The position numbers were made by a program, and so were the translations under genes. The notes beneath the pieces are model-generated. The model was not told the origin of the DNA and did no database searches. It saw only the letters and a list, made by a program, of their open reading frames with translations. Positions 7,843-16,137 of a DNA stretch of 64,000 nucleotides are shown here, piece by piece; the stretch's first letter is position 1; each line of letters starts with the position of its first letter. The stretch is from Streptomyces acidicola (GTDB lineage: Bacteria; Actinomycetota; Actinomycetes; Streptomycetales; Streptomycetaceae): contig NZ_VMNX01000002.1 in the NCBI RefSeq assembly GCF_009377235.1, positions 1 through 64,000 on the forward strand. The letters are read 5' to 3'.

Positions 7843-9006
7843 TCAGTGGAACGGACCGTCGTTCGCGAAGGCGTGGGTGGCGAAGCGCTTGCCCATCCGG
7901 CGGTATGCGGCGGCGGTGGGGTGAAGGCCGTCGGCCAGGTCGTGCGCCTCGTCCGGGCCGAGCAGCTCGCGTCCGTCGAGATAGTGGAGGTGGGGATCGC
8001 GATCCCGCCGGGCGGCCACGATCCGGGCCAGCTCGGCACGGACCACGGCCAGCGACAACGCCCCGCCGGCCACAGCGGCCGGATCGCTCAGAGCTGTGAT
8101 CTTCCCGTCCGGCCCCACGGCTGTCGGGCCGGGAGTCTCCTCGACCGCCGGACAGCTCACCGGGGACACCAGCAGCAGAGGGGTGTCAGGGTGCCCGTCC
8201 CGGATCGTGTCCAGGAATCCGTGCACCGCCGGGCCGAACGTCCGCAGCCGGAAGGCGGCCAGACTTACGATGTTGATGCCCACCTTCAGGCTGATCAGAT
8301 CTGCGGGCATGTCGCGGATCGTTCGCGCGACATAGGGATCCAGCACCGCATTGCCCGCCTGGCTGAGGTTGATCACCTCCACTCCTCCGAGCATGGCCGC
8401 CACCACTGGCCAGGTGCCGGTCGGACCGTCGGCCTCGATGCAGTGGCTGATGGAACTGCCGTGGTGCACCCAGCGGCGCCGCCCGTCCGGCAAGGGCGCC
8501 AGCACCTCACCGTCAGCGCGCAGTGCCACCAGTTCCGTCGGGGTCTGCTGCGGCAGCCACAGCTCGACGTTCTTCATGCCGGCCGGCAGCCCGGAGAACC
8601 GTACGGTCCCGGGCCCGCCCGGGATGAGTCTCTGCACGGCCCCGAGGGCCGCCATCCTTACCACGTTGCCCACCGGTGCTCGCCGACGCCCGGTCAGGAC
8701 GCCGTCCACCACCAACTCCAGCATCCCGGTCGGGCGGGGCTCGGGGTCGGAGTCGAGCTGCCCCGTGGTGGTGAGTACCTCCAACTCCAGCGCACATGCA
8801 TCAGTACGGAACACCAGCCGCACTCCCGAAGGCATCAGGGTCACCCCGTGGACCGACGGATCCTGGTACTGCTCCTTGGTCCACGCGGGCAACCGGCGCG
8901 GCATCACCCCTGCCTGCGTGATCTCCAGGTCCAGCGCACCGCGTAACTCCACCGGCCCGTCCATCAGCGGGACCGCCCGCATCGCCACCGTCACCGCTCC
9001 CGCCAC
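7843..9006 (-). CDS. SGNH/GDSL-type hydrolase with N-terminal beta domain
   Basis: A 387-residue protein without a clear signal peptide. Residues 1-165 are beta-rich, like the jelly-roll domain of CE2-type acetyl esterases. The SGNH blocks follow: block I GSSISHC (about 183-189, nucleophile Ser), block II GNAVLD, block III GINIV, and block V DGLHP (Asp-His of the triad). The family removes acyl groups from sugars or lipids. Block I has Ser-Ser-Ile-Ser in place of the usual GDS, common in this subfamily. Start at GTG 9006 is not backed by a strong ribosome site; the ATG nine codons on (MRAVPLMDG) is possible. It converges on the WYL regulator with a 20-base gap. Confidence 0.85.
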   Translation of the reverse strand: MAGAVTVAMRAVPLMDGPVELRGALDLEITQAGVMPRRLPAWTKEQYQDPSVHGVTLMPSGVRLVFRTDACALELEVLTTTGQLDSDPEPRPTGMLELVVDGVLTGRRRAPVGNVVRMAALGAVQRLIPGGPGTVRFSGLPAGMKNVELWLPQQTPTELVALRADGEVLAPLPDGRRRWVHHGSSISHCIEADGPTGTWPVVAAMLGGVEVINLSQAGNAVLDPYVARTIRDMPADLISLKVGINIVSLAAFRLRTFGPAVHGFLDTIRDGHPDTPLLLVSPVSCPAVEETPGPTAVGPDGKITALSDPAAVAGGALSLAVVRAELARIVAARRDRDPHLHYLDGRELLGPDEAHDLADGLHPTAAAYRRMGKRFATHAFANDGPFH

Positions 9007-9074
9007 AGGTCGAACGCCCTCAGGCCCGGACGCGAGTACGTGTACGTGTCCGAGAAGTGCCCCACCGTGGCCCC

Positions 9075-9779
9075 TCAGGTGCGACGGGCCGCGACGAGGT
9101 GGGCGAACACCACCACGTTCTCCTCGTATTCGCGGGTGCTCTTGTTGTAGGCGCCGCCGCAGGTGATCAGGCGAAGCTCCGGCGAGGAGGCGTCGGCGTA
9201 GACCCGTTTGTTGGGGAAGTCGGCCTTGCTGAAGGATTTGACCGAGTCGACCTTGAAGCTCGCGACGATGCCGTCCGCGCGGGTGATGCGAACCGTGCTT
9301 CCGGACCGGAGTTCCTCAAGCCGAGCGAACACGGCCGGGCCCGTCTTGGTGTCGACGTGGCCCACCACGATCGATGAGCCCCGTTCGCCGGGCGAGGCCC
9401 CGTCCCGGAACCACCCGACGAGATTGGTGTCGTCGGCGGGGGGTGGGTTGAGCTGTCCGGATGCGCCGATGGACAGCCCGGTGAACGGCGCGTTCACGCC
9501 GATCTGCGGGATCGAGATCCGCTCCGGCACAGAGCGGGGCAGTGCCGGATCAGCGGCAGATGCAGTCGCCCTGGGCGTTGCGGGGGCGACCACCGGAGGC
9601 GGAGTCTGAGGCTTGAGATCTGCTCTGCTCTCCATCGAGTTGTGGATGAGCAGAGCACCGAGTCCCGCTGCCACCAAGGGCCACCGCAGAGCGCGGGGGA
9701 GGGAGCGGGATACGGGTTTGGTCTGCGGCTGGTTCGTCTGGTTCGTCTGGTTCGGCTGGCGTGGCTGCGGGGCTGCCAT
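9075..9779 (-). CDS. Class F sortase (second copy)
   Basis: A 234-residue sortase. The triad is His141 (SSIVVGHVDTKTGPAVF), Cys207 (LRLITCGGAY) and Arg216 (STREYEENVVVFAHL). One membrane anchor lies at residues 32-46, preceded by a cytoplasmic tail with a NQT-NQT-NQP tandem. The start at 9779 has GAAAGGGC upstream; the frame is open further to 9905 but that part has no ribosome site. It lies 143 bases downstream of the repeat-rich surface-protein gene on the same strand, with a terminator-like hairpin between them, so the two may be only partly co-transcribed. It is clearly different from the sortase at 903-1526, so substrates are probably distinct. Confidence 0.9.
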   Translation of the reverse strand: MAAPQPRQPNQTNQTNQPQTKPVSRSLPRALRWPLVAAGLGALLIHNSMESRADLKPQTPPPVVAPATPRATASAADPALPRSVPERISIPQIGVNAPFTGLSIGASGQLNPPPADDTNLVGWFRDGASPGERGSSIVVGHVDTKTGPAVFARLEELRSGSTVRITRADGIVASFKVDSVKSFSKADFPNKRVYADASSPELRLITCGGAYNKSTREYEENVVVFAHLVAARRT

Positions 9780-9857
9780 GGGGCGTTGCCCTTTCGTGAG
9801 GGGGACGGCGGTGAGGCGTGAGGGGACGGGGGTGAGGCGCAGGTGAAACGCCGCGGC

Positions 9858-9893
9858 CGCGGCCGTCGCCCTCCGAAGGGGACGACGGCCGCG
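9858..9893 (-). terminator. Strong hairpin between surface-protein gene and sortase gene
   Basis: CGCGGCCGTCG at 9858-9868 pairs exactly with CGACGGCCGCG at 9883-9893. The stem can continue by two more C-G pairs past a single mismatch. It sits 30 bases after the surface-protein stop. There is no T-run, as is common in Streptomyces terminators, so attenuation is also possible. Confidence 0.6.
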
Positions 9894-9922
9894 ACAGCGC
9901 AGCAACTGCGAGGGGAACGGGA

Positions 9923-10675
9923 TCAGGCCGCGGCGTCCGCCGCGTTACGGCGCCGCAGCATGTACGCGCCGGCCCCGAGGCCACCGAGCAGCAGCACGGA
10001 ACCTGCCGTCATGCTGCCTCCGGACGTGGCCAGGCCGCCGCCACCGGCGTGGATGCCGCCCTTCGGCCTTTCCTTGCCGAAGTGCTCCTTGCCGTGCTCC
10101 TCGCGCTCCTTGCCGTGCTCCTCCCGCTCTTCCTTGCCGTGGTCTTCCTTGAATCGCTCGTCCTCGTCGCGGAAGCCGTCCTTCGGGAGGCTCATGGCCA
10201 GGCCGCCGCTGCCGGCGTGGATGCCGCCCTTCGGCCTTTCCTTGCCGAAGTGCTCCTTGCCGTGCTCCTCGCGCTCCTTGCCGTGTTCCTCGCGCTCCTT
10301 GCCGTGCTCTTCGCGCTCTTCCTTGCCACGCTCCTCGCGCTCTTCCTCGTCGCGGAAGCCGTCCTTCGGGAGGCTCATGGCCAGGCCGCCGCTGCCGGCG
10401 TGGATGCCGCCCTTCGGCTTCTCCTTGCCGTGCTCTTCGCGCTCCTTGCCGTGCTCCTCGCGCTCCTTGCCGTGCTCCTCCTTCTCCTCCTCCTTGCCAC
10501 GCTCCTCCTTGCCGTGGTCTTCGTCCTTGAACTTGTCGTGCTCCTCGTTGCCGTAGGAAGTGTTGCCGACCGACGCCCAGGGCTCGGCTGCCGTCGCGGC
10601 ACTCGCCGCGGGAGTGCAGATCGCGACAGCCGCAGTTATCGCGGCGGAGACGAACACTGTCCGGGCAATGCGCAT
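9923..10675 (-). CDS. Repeat-rich charged surface protein with C-terminal sorting-like signal
   Basis: A 250-residue secreted protein. The signal peptide covers about residues 1-27 (ending PAASAA). Residues 44-203 are dominated by EEHGKER-type heptads, strongly charged and probably helical. A 13-residue motif PKGGIHAG(S/G)GGLA occurs three times, at about 87, 148 and 204. The first two copies run into MSLPKDGFRDE; the third runs into TSGG, a hydrophobic helix (AGSVLLLGGLGAGAYML) and RRRN. That end looks like a wall-sorting signal for the adjacent sortase F. GAAAGGGG precedes the ATG by eight bases. The His/Glu-rich repeats could bind metal; that is inference only. Confidence 0.85.
   Translation of the reverse strand: MRIARTVFVSAAITAAVAICTPAASAATAAEPWASVGNTSYGNEEHDKFKDEDHGKEERGKEEEKEEHGKEREEHGKEREEHGKEKPKGGIHAGSGGLAMSLPKDGFRDEEEREERGKEEREEHGKEREEHGKEREEHGKEHFGKERPKGGIHAGSGGLAMSLPKDGFRDEDERFKEDHGKEEREEHGKEREEHGKEHFGKERPKGGIHAGGGGLATSGGSMTAGSVLLLGGLGAGAYMLRRRNAADAAA
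10161..10418 (-). repeat. 183-bp internal direct repeat in the surface-protein gene
   Basis: The 75 bases at 10161-10235 recur exactly at 10344-10418, a 183-base (61-codon) period. A third, diverged copy of the same module begins near 10029. Exact DNA identity, rather than only protein similarity, points to recent duplication or gene conversion and to possible repeat-number variation between strains. Confidence 0.85.
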
Positions 10676-11103
10676 GGGAATACCCCTTTCGTCGCGACTG
10701 CGCAGCCGACACGGCGCCGGCTCGAACGATTCGCAGTAGCGACGTGATCACCCTCGGTCGCATCACGGCCCCTCGCCACCCGAGAACTCCGCATTCGAGT
10801 TACTTCATGGGCTCTTTGAGTGGTTGAGCCCGAAGAATGACCCGGTTGGCGGCACCCGGTTCCGTCACTGGGGCGCCGCGATGAGGTATAGCGCGAAGAC
10901 CCTCGCTGGCTGCCAAGGCGGCGATCGTGTGCCCACCGGGGTGCGGGCACGCGCGTGCATGAGGCGGCTCTGCACGGTGTCGCTGTCGAGGCCGGCTTCG
11001 AAGGCCTCAGCGGTCCAGCCCGCTCTTGCCTTCGCGCGTCGTTCGCGCCGGTGCCGCTGCTCGGCTTCGGCGCGTCTGTTCCCTACAACCGTTCCCTGTA
11101 ACG
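10676..11103. other. Intergenic stretch without a recognisable gene
   Basis: Open frames exist on both strands but show no family pattern and no convincing ribosome sites. A short inverted repeat (GGGCTC at 10809-10814 against GAGCCC at 10826-10831) lies about 135 bases upstream of the surface-protein start and could be a regulatory site or hairpin. Otherwise I see only promoter-length sequence here. Confidence 0.5.
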
Positions 11104-11262
11104 TCAGTGACGTCTGACGGTGTGCCACATCGAACTCGTCGCAAGGTGCTTCAACGGCGAACGCACGGCCACCGGGTCCACAGCGACTACGGAGTCCGGT
11201 GTGCTCACGAAGGGCCGGAAACCCCGGGCGAACCGGTGCTTGGCAGTGTCGGGTGTGCTCAT
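11104..11262 (-). CDS. Small unrecognised ORF downstream of the NUDIX gene
   Basis: A 52-residue frame beginning MSTPDTAKHRFARGF and ending LKHLATSSMWHTVRRH. It starts five bases after the NUDIX stop with GGTGAG six bases upstream, so translational read-on from that gene is plausible. It is basic, contains no membrane segment and matches no family I know. It may be a real small protein or chance. Confidence 0.35.
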   Translation of the reverse strand: MSTPDTAKHRFARGFRPFVSTPDSVVAVDPVAVRSPLKHLATSSMWHTVRRH

Positions 11263-11267
11263 CGAAC

Positions 11268-12737
11268 TCACCAGCCCATCTCGGTGTAGAGGCGACCGGT
11301 GCGGATCCCGTCCAGGGCTGCCCGGGTGTAGGGGACGATCGGCTCCGGCAGATCGTCCTGCGGCCACCACCGCCAGGCGAGGCACTTGTCCGGCTCACGT
11401 AAGCTCGGCGCGCCCTTCCAGCGGCGGGCTCGGAACACCATCTGCATTCGCGGCCGTTCACCGGGCGAGTCGACGACGTGCACCGTGTGCACGAGCTCCA
11501 CGTCGGCGGGGGCGATGACCAGACCGGCCTCCTCGAAGGCCTCCCGCACGAGACACCCGATGGCGCTCTCCTGCTCGCAGTGCCCGGCGAGGAAATGCCA
11601 GGAGCCGCCCGCATACGCCGAGTCGGGATGACGCAGTCCGAGCAGGACCCGGCCGTCGTCCTCCAGGTAGAGGTGGACGCCGATGACGTTCAGCACACTG
11701 CGACCGGCGGCCGGCGCGCGACTCGCGAGCGCGCCGGGCGGTCCGCCGTTCGTGGACGCCTGCTGTGCCGCGTGCCGCTGCACCAGGTCGCGGGTGGCCA
11801 GGCTCAGCCGCAACCGGTGCAACATGGCCGGGGAAAACCACCGCAGCAGCACGCCCTCGGTCAAGGCCAGCCTGTCGGGGTCTCCGTTCCACTGCCCGGC
11901 CCAGATCTGGATCGGTGTGCAGAGACCGTCGATGCCGGTGGCCTGCTCCACGACGAACGGCGTCAGGTCCGGCACGTCGAGACCAGGTACCTCCTCGGCG
12001 AGCTCGCGGCGGAGCGTGGCTTCGAGCGACGTGTCTCCTGGCTCGCGCCCGCCGCCGAGCAACGCGAAGGCGCCCGGCTCCCAGATCCCCGGGTAGTTGT
12101 CGCGCAGGTGCAGCAGGTACCGGCCCGCGCCGTCGTGGATCAGGGCGGAGGCGTTCACCGGTTTCGGCCGACCGTTGAGCGAGGAGTCCAGGAGTTTGGC
12201 GCGCAGAGTGGGGGAAACGACCTGGTCGAAGGCGCGCCATTCGGCCCGGACGCCTCCTGCCTCCTGGTCCTGCAAGGCGAGTTCGGGGTGGCCGTGGGCC
12301 AGGTAGAAGACGAACCGCAGGTCGTAGTGCTGGTGGGTCGGCTCTCCCGTGGCATGGTCGGCGTCGATGTCGTGGACGTCGATGTCGATCGGAGAGCGGA
12401 GGAACTGCGGGGTCAGGCACAGATCGCCGGGCTCGATGCCGGCCTCCTCCGCCACCACGCGCAGTGCCGCGGTGAGCGGGGTGCGGTCACCGGTCTCGAC
12501 ATGGCCGCCGGGGGTGAGGACCAGACCGCCGGCCTTGTGGTGGATGTGCAGCACGCGCCGGTCGCGGTCGATGACGACAGCCGTGGAAGTGATGTGCCAG
12601 GGCAGGGCCGACCGGCTCGCGGGGTCCTCGGCGGCATCGAGCGATGCCAACAAGCCCTGTAACAGGCGACGTTCCGCCGGGTGCCGCTCAAGGTAGGTGT
12701 GGACGAGGTCACGGATGTCCGTTCGGGCGGGCGGCAT
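11268..12737 (-). CDS. Triple-NUDIX hydrolase-like protein
   Basis: A 489-residue protein with three NUDIX domains in tandem. Domain 1 (about 45-190) has a degenerate box: GGHVETGD then ALRVVAEEAGI, with Asp and Val where Glu is expected. Domain 2 (about 195-330) keeps GGGREPGD and LRRELAEEVPGL. Domain 3 (about 345-480) keeps AGHCEQES and LVREAFEEAGL and looks most complete. NUDIX enzymes hydrolyse nucleoside diphosphates linked to another group, using metal held by the REUxEE glutamates. ATG 12737 has AGGAAGG upstream; earlier in-frame starts lack this. The three-domain layout suggests domain 1 is regulatory while 2 and 3 act on related substrates. Confidence 0.87.
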   Translation of the reverse strand: MPPARTDIRDLVHTYLERHPAERRLLQGLLASLDAAEDPASRSALPWHITSTAVVIDRDRRVLHIHHKAGGLVLTPGGHVETGDRTPLTAALRVVAEEAGIEPGDLCLTPQFLRSPIDIDVHDIDADHATGEPTHQHYDLRFVFYLAHGHPELALQDQEAGGVRAEWRAFDQVVSPTLRAKLLDSSLNGRPKPVNASALIHDGAGRYLLHLRDNYPGIWEPGAFALLGGGREPGDTSLEATLRRELAEEVPGLDVPDLTPFVVEQATGIDGLCTPIQIWAGQWNGDPDRLALTEGVLLRWFSPAMLHRLRLSLATRDLVQRHAAQQASTNGGPPGALASRAPAAGRSVLNVIGVHLYLEDDGRVLLGLRHPDSAYAGGSWHFLAGHCEQESAIGCLVREAFEEAGLVIAPADVELVHTVHVVDSPGERPRMQMVFRARRWKGAPSLREPDKCLAWRWWPQDDLPEPIVPYTRAALDGIRTGRLYTEMGW

Positions 12738-12863
12738 TGCGGAGCCTTCCTGAGCGGGGCAGCCGGTGTGTGGGCAGCCGATGTGTGAGCGGACGGAGGC
12801 GGCAGGGCTCACTTCCGTACTTTCCCGGCGGCCGGCCGGGGCCGACAGGGCCTAGCCCTCGGC

Positions 12864-13040
12864 CTACACGGTGAACATGGGCGCGTAGGAGCCGCCCAGG
12901 GCCATGAGGTCGTCGTAGGAGCCGGACCCGATGATGCATCGGGCGTCGAACACGCAGATCCGGTCGCAGCCGACGAAAGCGGTCAGCCGGTGGGAGATCA
13001 GCACTCCCACCAGATGCGAACGGTCGCGCCGCAGCAACCG
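12864..13040 (-). pseudogene. 3' remnant of an ABC exporter ATPase gene
   Basis: The minus strand reads LVGVLISHRLTAFVGCDRI, CVFDARCIIGSGSYDDLMAL and GGSYAPMFTV before a stop at 12864. This is the typical end of an ABC exporter ATPase: H-loop SHR, the D-x-I-x-V-x-D-x-G-R strand (here degenerate), GS-x-DELMA and GG-x-YA-x-MF. Walker A, the signature and Walker B are absent; upstream sequence changes frame within about 20 residues and then enters the SpoIIE gene region. No start or ribosome site is present. Confidence 0.6.
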
Positions 13041-13101
13041 CGCCGTCTCAGAGGGCCCTTGAGCGAGGCGGTCACCACGTTCGCGAGCGGAGTGCCGGTC
13101 C

Positions 13102-15834
13102 TCACAACCCGGCCGACGGCAGGGGCTGTTCGGCCCAGATGGTTTTTCCGTGGGCCGTGTAGCGCGTGCCCCAGCGTTGAGCGAGCTGGGCCACGAGGAA
13201 GAGCCCTCGGCCGCCTTCGTCGCTGGTGGCGGAGCGGCGCAGGTGGGGGGAGGTGCTGCTGGCGTCGGCGACTTCGCAGATGAGGGTGCGGTCACGTACC
13301 AGGCGCAGGTGGATGGGGGCCGTCGCGTACCGGATGGCGTTGGTGATGAGTTCGCTGACGATGAGCTCGGTGGTGAAGGCCGCTTCATCCAGTCCCCATT
13401 CGGAGAGCTGAGTGGTGGCTTTGGCGCGGATGTCGGCAACGGCGGCAGGATCGTCGGGTACGTCCCAGACGACGACGGCCGCGGCGTCCAGCGCGCGGGT
13501 GCGGGCGACGAGCAGGGCGATGTCGTCGGCGCGGCGGCCGCGGCCAGTGGGCAGGAGGGCGTCGAGTACGGCGTCGCAGGTCTGCTCGGGTGGCCGGCCC
13601 GGGTGGGCGAGGGCCTGACGCAGCCGTTCCAGGCCGATGTCGATGTCGTCACGGCGGCTCTCGATGAGGCCGTCGGTGTAGAGGACGATTTCGCTGTTCT
13701 CGGAGAGCTGGATGTCAACCGTCTCGAACGGGAAGCCGCCCAGCCCGAGGGGTGGTCCGCCGGGCACCTCGGGGAAGTGCACCGTGCCGTCGGCGTGGAC
13801 GAGTGCGGGGGCGGGGTGGCCCGCGCGGGCGAGAGCGCAGTGCCGGGAGATGGGGTCGTAGATCGCGTACAGGCACGTGGCGCCGATGATCCCGGTGCCG
13901 CCTGTGGCCGCCGCGCCCTTCTCATGGCTGCGGTGGTCCTCGTCCTGACCGAGGCGGATGACGAGCTCGTCGAGGTGGGTGAGGAGTTCGTCGGGAGCCA
14001 GGTCGAGGGCGGAGAAGTTGAGGACGGTGGTGCGCAGGAGCCCCATGGTGGCGGCGGCGTGTACGCCGTGGCCGACGACATCGCCGACGACGAGGGCGAC
14101 ACGCGCTCCGGAGAGGGGGATGACGTCGAACCAGTCGCCCCCGACCCCGGACTGCGCCGGAACGTACCGGTAGGCGGCGTCGACCGCGTTCTGCTCCGGC
14201 AGGTCGCCGGGGAGCAGGCTGCGCTGCAGGGACGCGGACATGGCGTGCTCGCGGGCGTACCGGCGGGCGTTGTCGACGCAGACCGCGGCACGGCCCACCA
14301 GTTCCTCGGCGGTGGACACGTCGTCCTCGTCGAAGGGTGCGAGCTGTCCGTTCCGGTAGAAGCTCGTCACGCCCAGGACCGTGTCCCGGGCACGGAGGGG
14401 GACCGTGATCAGCGAACGCATGCCCTGTTCGAGGATCCACCGGGTGTGTGCCGGGTTCCGGGGTTCCCCCTGCTCGGGTGCGCGGACCAGGTCCGTTTCG
14501 AGCCTCGGCTTCCCGAGCGCCAGGCTCTGGGCCTGCGGTGCGGAGGGCGAGAAGCTGACGAGCTGCCCCGCCTCGTACAGGGGGCGCTGATCCTGTGCGG
14601 AGGCCGAGGCCGTCCGGCGCAGCGCGGTGTTCTCCTGGTTCGGTTCGTCTCCGTGCAGCACCGAGTCGAAGAGGTCGACGGTGACGAAGTCGGCGAACCG
14701 GGGAAGGGCCGCCTGGGCGAGCTCCTCGGCGGTCCGGGTCACATCGAGGGTGGTGCCGATGACGACACTGGCGTCGTAGAGCAGTTTGAGGCGTTCGCGG
14801 GACTTGGTGGCCTGGCCGGCCAGGGCCCGCAGCTCGGTGGTGTCCCGCAGCGTGGCGACGCTGCCGAGAGTGCGGCCGCGCGAGCGCGTGGGCTGCTGGT
14901 TGACGGCCAGGAAGCGGTCCGCCGACTGGTGGACCTCGTCCGCGGCGACGCGCCCTTCGGCGAGCAGCCGGGCGACGGAGGGGTCGAGGCCGAGATCCGC
15001 GACATGTCGTTGCTGCGCGTCGGGGGGCAGGTCGAGGAGGCGGCGCGCCTCGTCGTTGGCCAGCAGCAGCGTGCCGTTGTTGTCGACGATGAGGACGCCT
15101 TCCCGGACGGCATGCAGAACGGCGTCGTGATGTTCGTACATCCGTGTGATCTCGGTGGGGCCGAGCCCGTGTGTCTGGCGTCGTAGCCGCCGGCTGGCCC
15201 CGGCCACGCCCGCCGTCGCGAGAGCGAGCGCGCACGCGGCGGCGCCGAACAGGATCGGCAGCTGGCGGTTGACGGTGCCCGACACGCTCGCGATCGTGAC
15301 CCCCGAGTTGACGAGGCCCACCACCGTGCCCTTCGTATCCATGACGGGGACCACCGCACGGATCGACGGCGACCGCAGAGTCTGTCCCGGGACACGGTCG
15401 GTGAACGCCCGGCCTGCCGTGGCCGGCCAGAGGGGGCCGGTGATGCTCTTGCCGATCTCGGCCGGGTTGGGATGGGTGTAGCGGACTCCTTTTGTATTGG
15501 TCACGACGATGTAGTCGACGTGGGTCCGGCGCTGGGTCTCCTGTGCGATCGGCTGCAGTACTGCGCTCGGATCGCGAGACTTCAGCGCGGGGAGCACGCC
15601 TGGGGCATGGGCGAAGGTTTCGGCCACCGCCAGGGCGCGCATCCGGGCCAGGTTCTCGCTGTCGTTCCGTGCCAGCGTGACCACCGACGCCACGGCCCCG
15701 GCGACGAGCAGCAGCACGATCATCCCGAGCACCGCGAACATCTGCCCCGCTATGGTGCGCGGGACCAGCGCAGAGCGCCGGCCGGCCGGTCTGCCGGTGG
15801 ATCCGCTCATGCGGTCTTCGTTGGATCCGCTCAT
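13102..15834 (-). CDS. Membrane sensor with PAS, GAF, SpoIIE phosphatase and anti-sigma kinase-like domains
   Basis: About 910 residues. TM1 at about 26-54 and TM2 at about 191-216 flank an extracellular Cache/CitA-like sensor (YIVVTNTKGVRYTHPNP; VVPVMDTKGTVVGLVNSGV). A PAS domain follows (about 240-330: VREGVLIVDNNGTLLLAN), then GAF (about 345-520), a PP2C/SpoIIE phosphatase (about 540-745: GGDWFDVIPL, VVGDVVGHGVHAAATM, DGLIESRRDDID, ADDIALLVAR), and a HATPase of RsbW type (about 765-905: SELITNAIRYA, GGRGLFLVAQLA). Such proteins control anti-anti-sigma partner switching. ATG 15834 has AAGGAC upstream and is preferred; ATG 15810, inside a tandem duplication, is a second possible start. It is divergent from the methyltransferase cluster. 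Confidence 0.9.
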   Translation of the reverse strand: MSGSNEDRMSGSTGRPAGRRSALVPRTIAGQMFAVLGMIVLLLVAGAVASVVTLARNDSENLARMRALAVAETFAHAPGVLPALKSRDPSAVLQPIAQETQRRTHVDYIVVTNTKGVRYTHPNPAEIGKSITGPLWPATAGRAFTDRVPGQTLRSPSIRAVVPVMDTKGTVVGLVNSGVTIASVSGTVNRQLPILFGAAACALALATAGVAGASRRLRRQTHGLGPTEITRMYEHHDAVLHAVREGVLIVDNNGTLLLANDEARRLLDLPPDAQQRHVADLGLDPSVARLLAEGRVAADEVHQSADRFLAVNQQPTRSRGRTLGSVATLRDTTELRALAGQATKSRERLKLLYDASVVIGTTLDVTRTAEELAQAALPRFADFVTVDLFDSVLHGDEPNQENTALRRTASASAQDQRPLYEAGQLVSFSPSAPQAQSLALGKPRLETDLVRAPEQGEPRNPAHTRWILEQGMRSLITVPLRARDTVLGVTSFYRNGQLAPFDEDDVSTAEELVGRAAVCVDNARRYAREHAMSASLQRSLLPGDLPEQNAVDAAYRYVPAQSGVGGDWFDVIPLSGARVALVVGDVVGHGVHAAATMGLLRTTVLNFSALDLAPDELLTHLDELVIRLGQDEDHRSHEKGAAATGGTGIIGATCLYAIYDPISRHCALARAGHPAPALVHADGTVHFPEVPGGPPLGLGGFPFETVDIQLSENSEIVLYTDGLIESRRDDIDIGLERLRQALAHPGRPPEQTCDAVLDALLPTGRGRRADDIALLVARTRALDAAAVVVWDVPDDPAAVADIRAKATTQLSEWGLDEAAFTTELIVSELITNAIRYATAPIHLRLVRDRTLICEVADASSTSPHLRRSATSDEGGRGLFLVAQLAQRWGTRYTAHGKTIWAEQPLPSAGL

Positions 15835-15840
15835 GCGGTC
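15799..15840. repeat. Tandem duplication of the start-codon region
   Basis: The 18 bases GGATCCGCTCATGCGGTC occur at 15799-15816 and again at 15823-15840, a 24-base period. Each copy contains an in-frame ATG of the SpoIIE gene (15810 and 15834), so the protein begins MSGS(N)EDRMSGS. Duplication kept the reading frame. Confidence 0.85.
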
Positions 15841-15848
15841 CTTGCGCA

Positions 15849-15878
15849 GGTCATGGTCCCTGCGCAGGGACCATGACC
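15849..15878. promoter_or_regulatory. 30-bp perfect palindrome upstream of the SpoIIE gene
   Basis: GGTCATGGTCCCTGC at 15849-15863 is followed directly by its exact reverse complement at 15864-15878, with no spacer. It lies 15 bases upstream of the ATG at 15834, in the divergent region shared with the methyltransferase gene. It could be an operator for a dimeric regulator, or in mRNA a hairpin next to the ribosome site. Confidence 0.65.
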
Positions 15879-16137
15879 CGATTCGGCGGCACCGGCGGCC
15901 GACGCCACGCAGACCCATAAAGACATTATGGGACATTGGTCACATTTCGCGGCAGTGGTGTCGCGTTGCGCCCTCGAAGGGCACCATCCCAGGTCCAGGC
16001 CCCGCACACCGGGCACCGCCCACGGTGCCCGGTGCCTGCCGGGAACTACCTGCCGGAAGCGGCCGACTACTGAAACGAAGGTGAGTGACAGCAGATGCCA
16101 ACAGGGGCCCGTGGGGTCCAGGAGGAGGCGGAGCATC

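Noticed and set aside
10049..10747. Plus-strand 232-residue Leu/Val/Ala-rich frame that looks like a membrane protein
   Set aside because: It is the antisense of the HGKE repeats, whose codon bias creates long hydrophobic frames. The minus strand has the signal peptide, ribosome site and anchor.
13150..15186. Plus-strand 678-residue frame
   Set aside because: Shadow of the SpoIIE phosphatase gene; composition is Gly/Val/Glu-rich and matches nothing.
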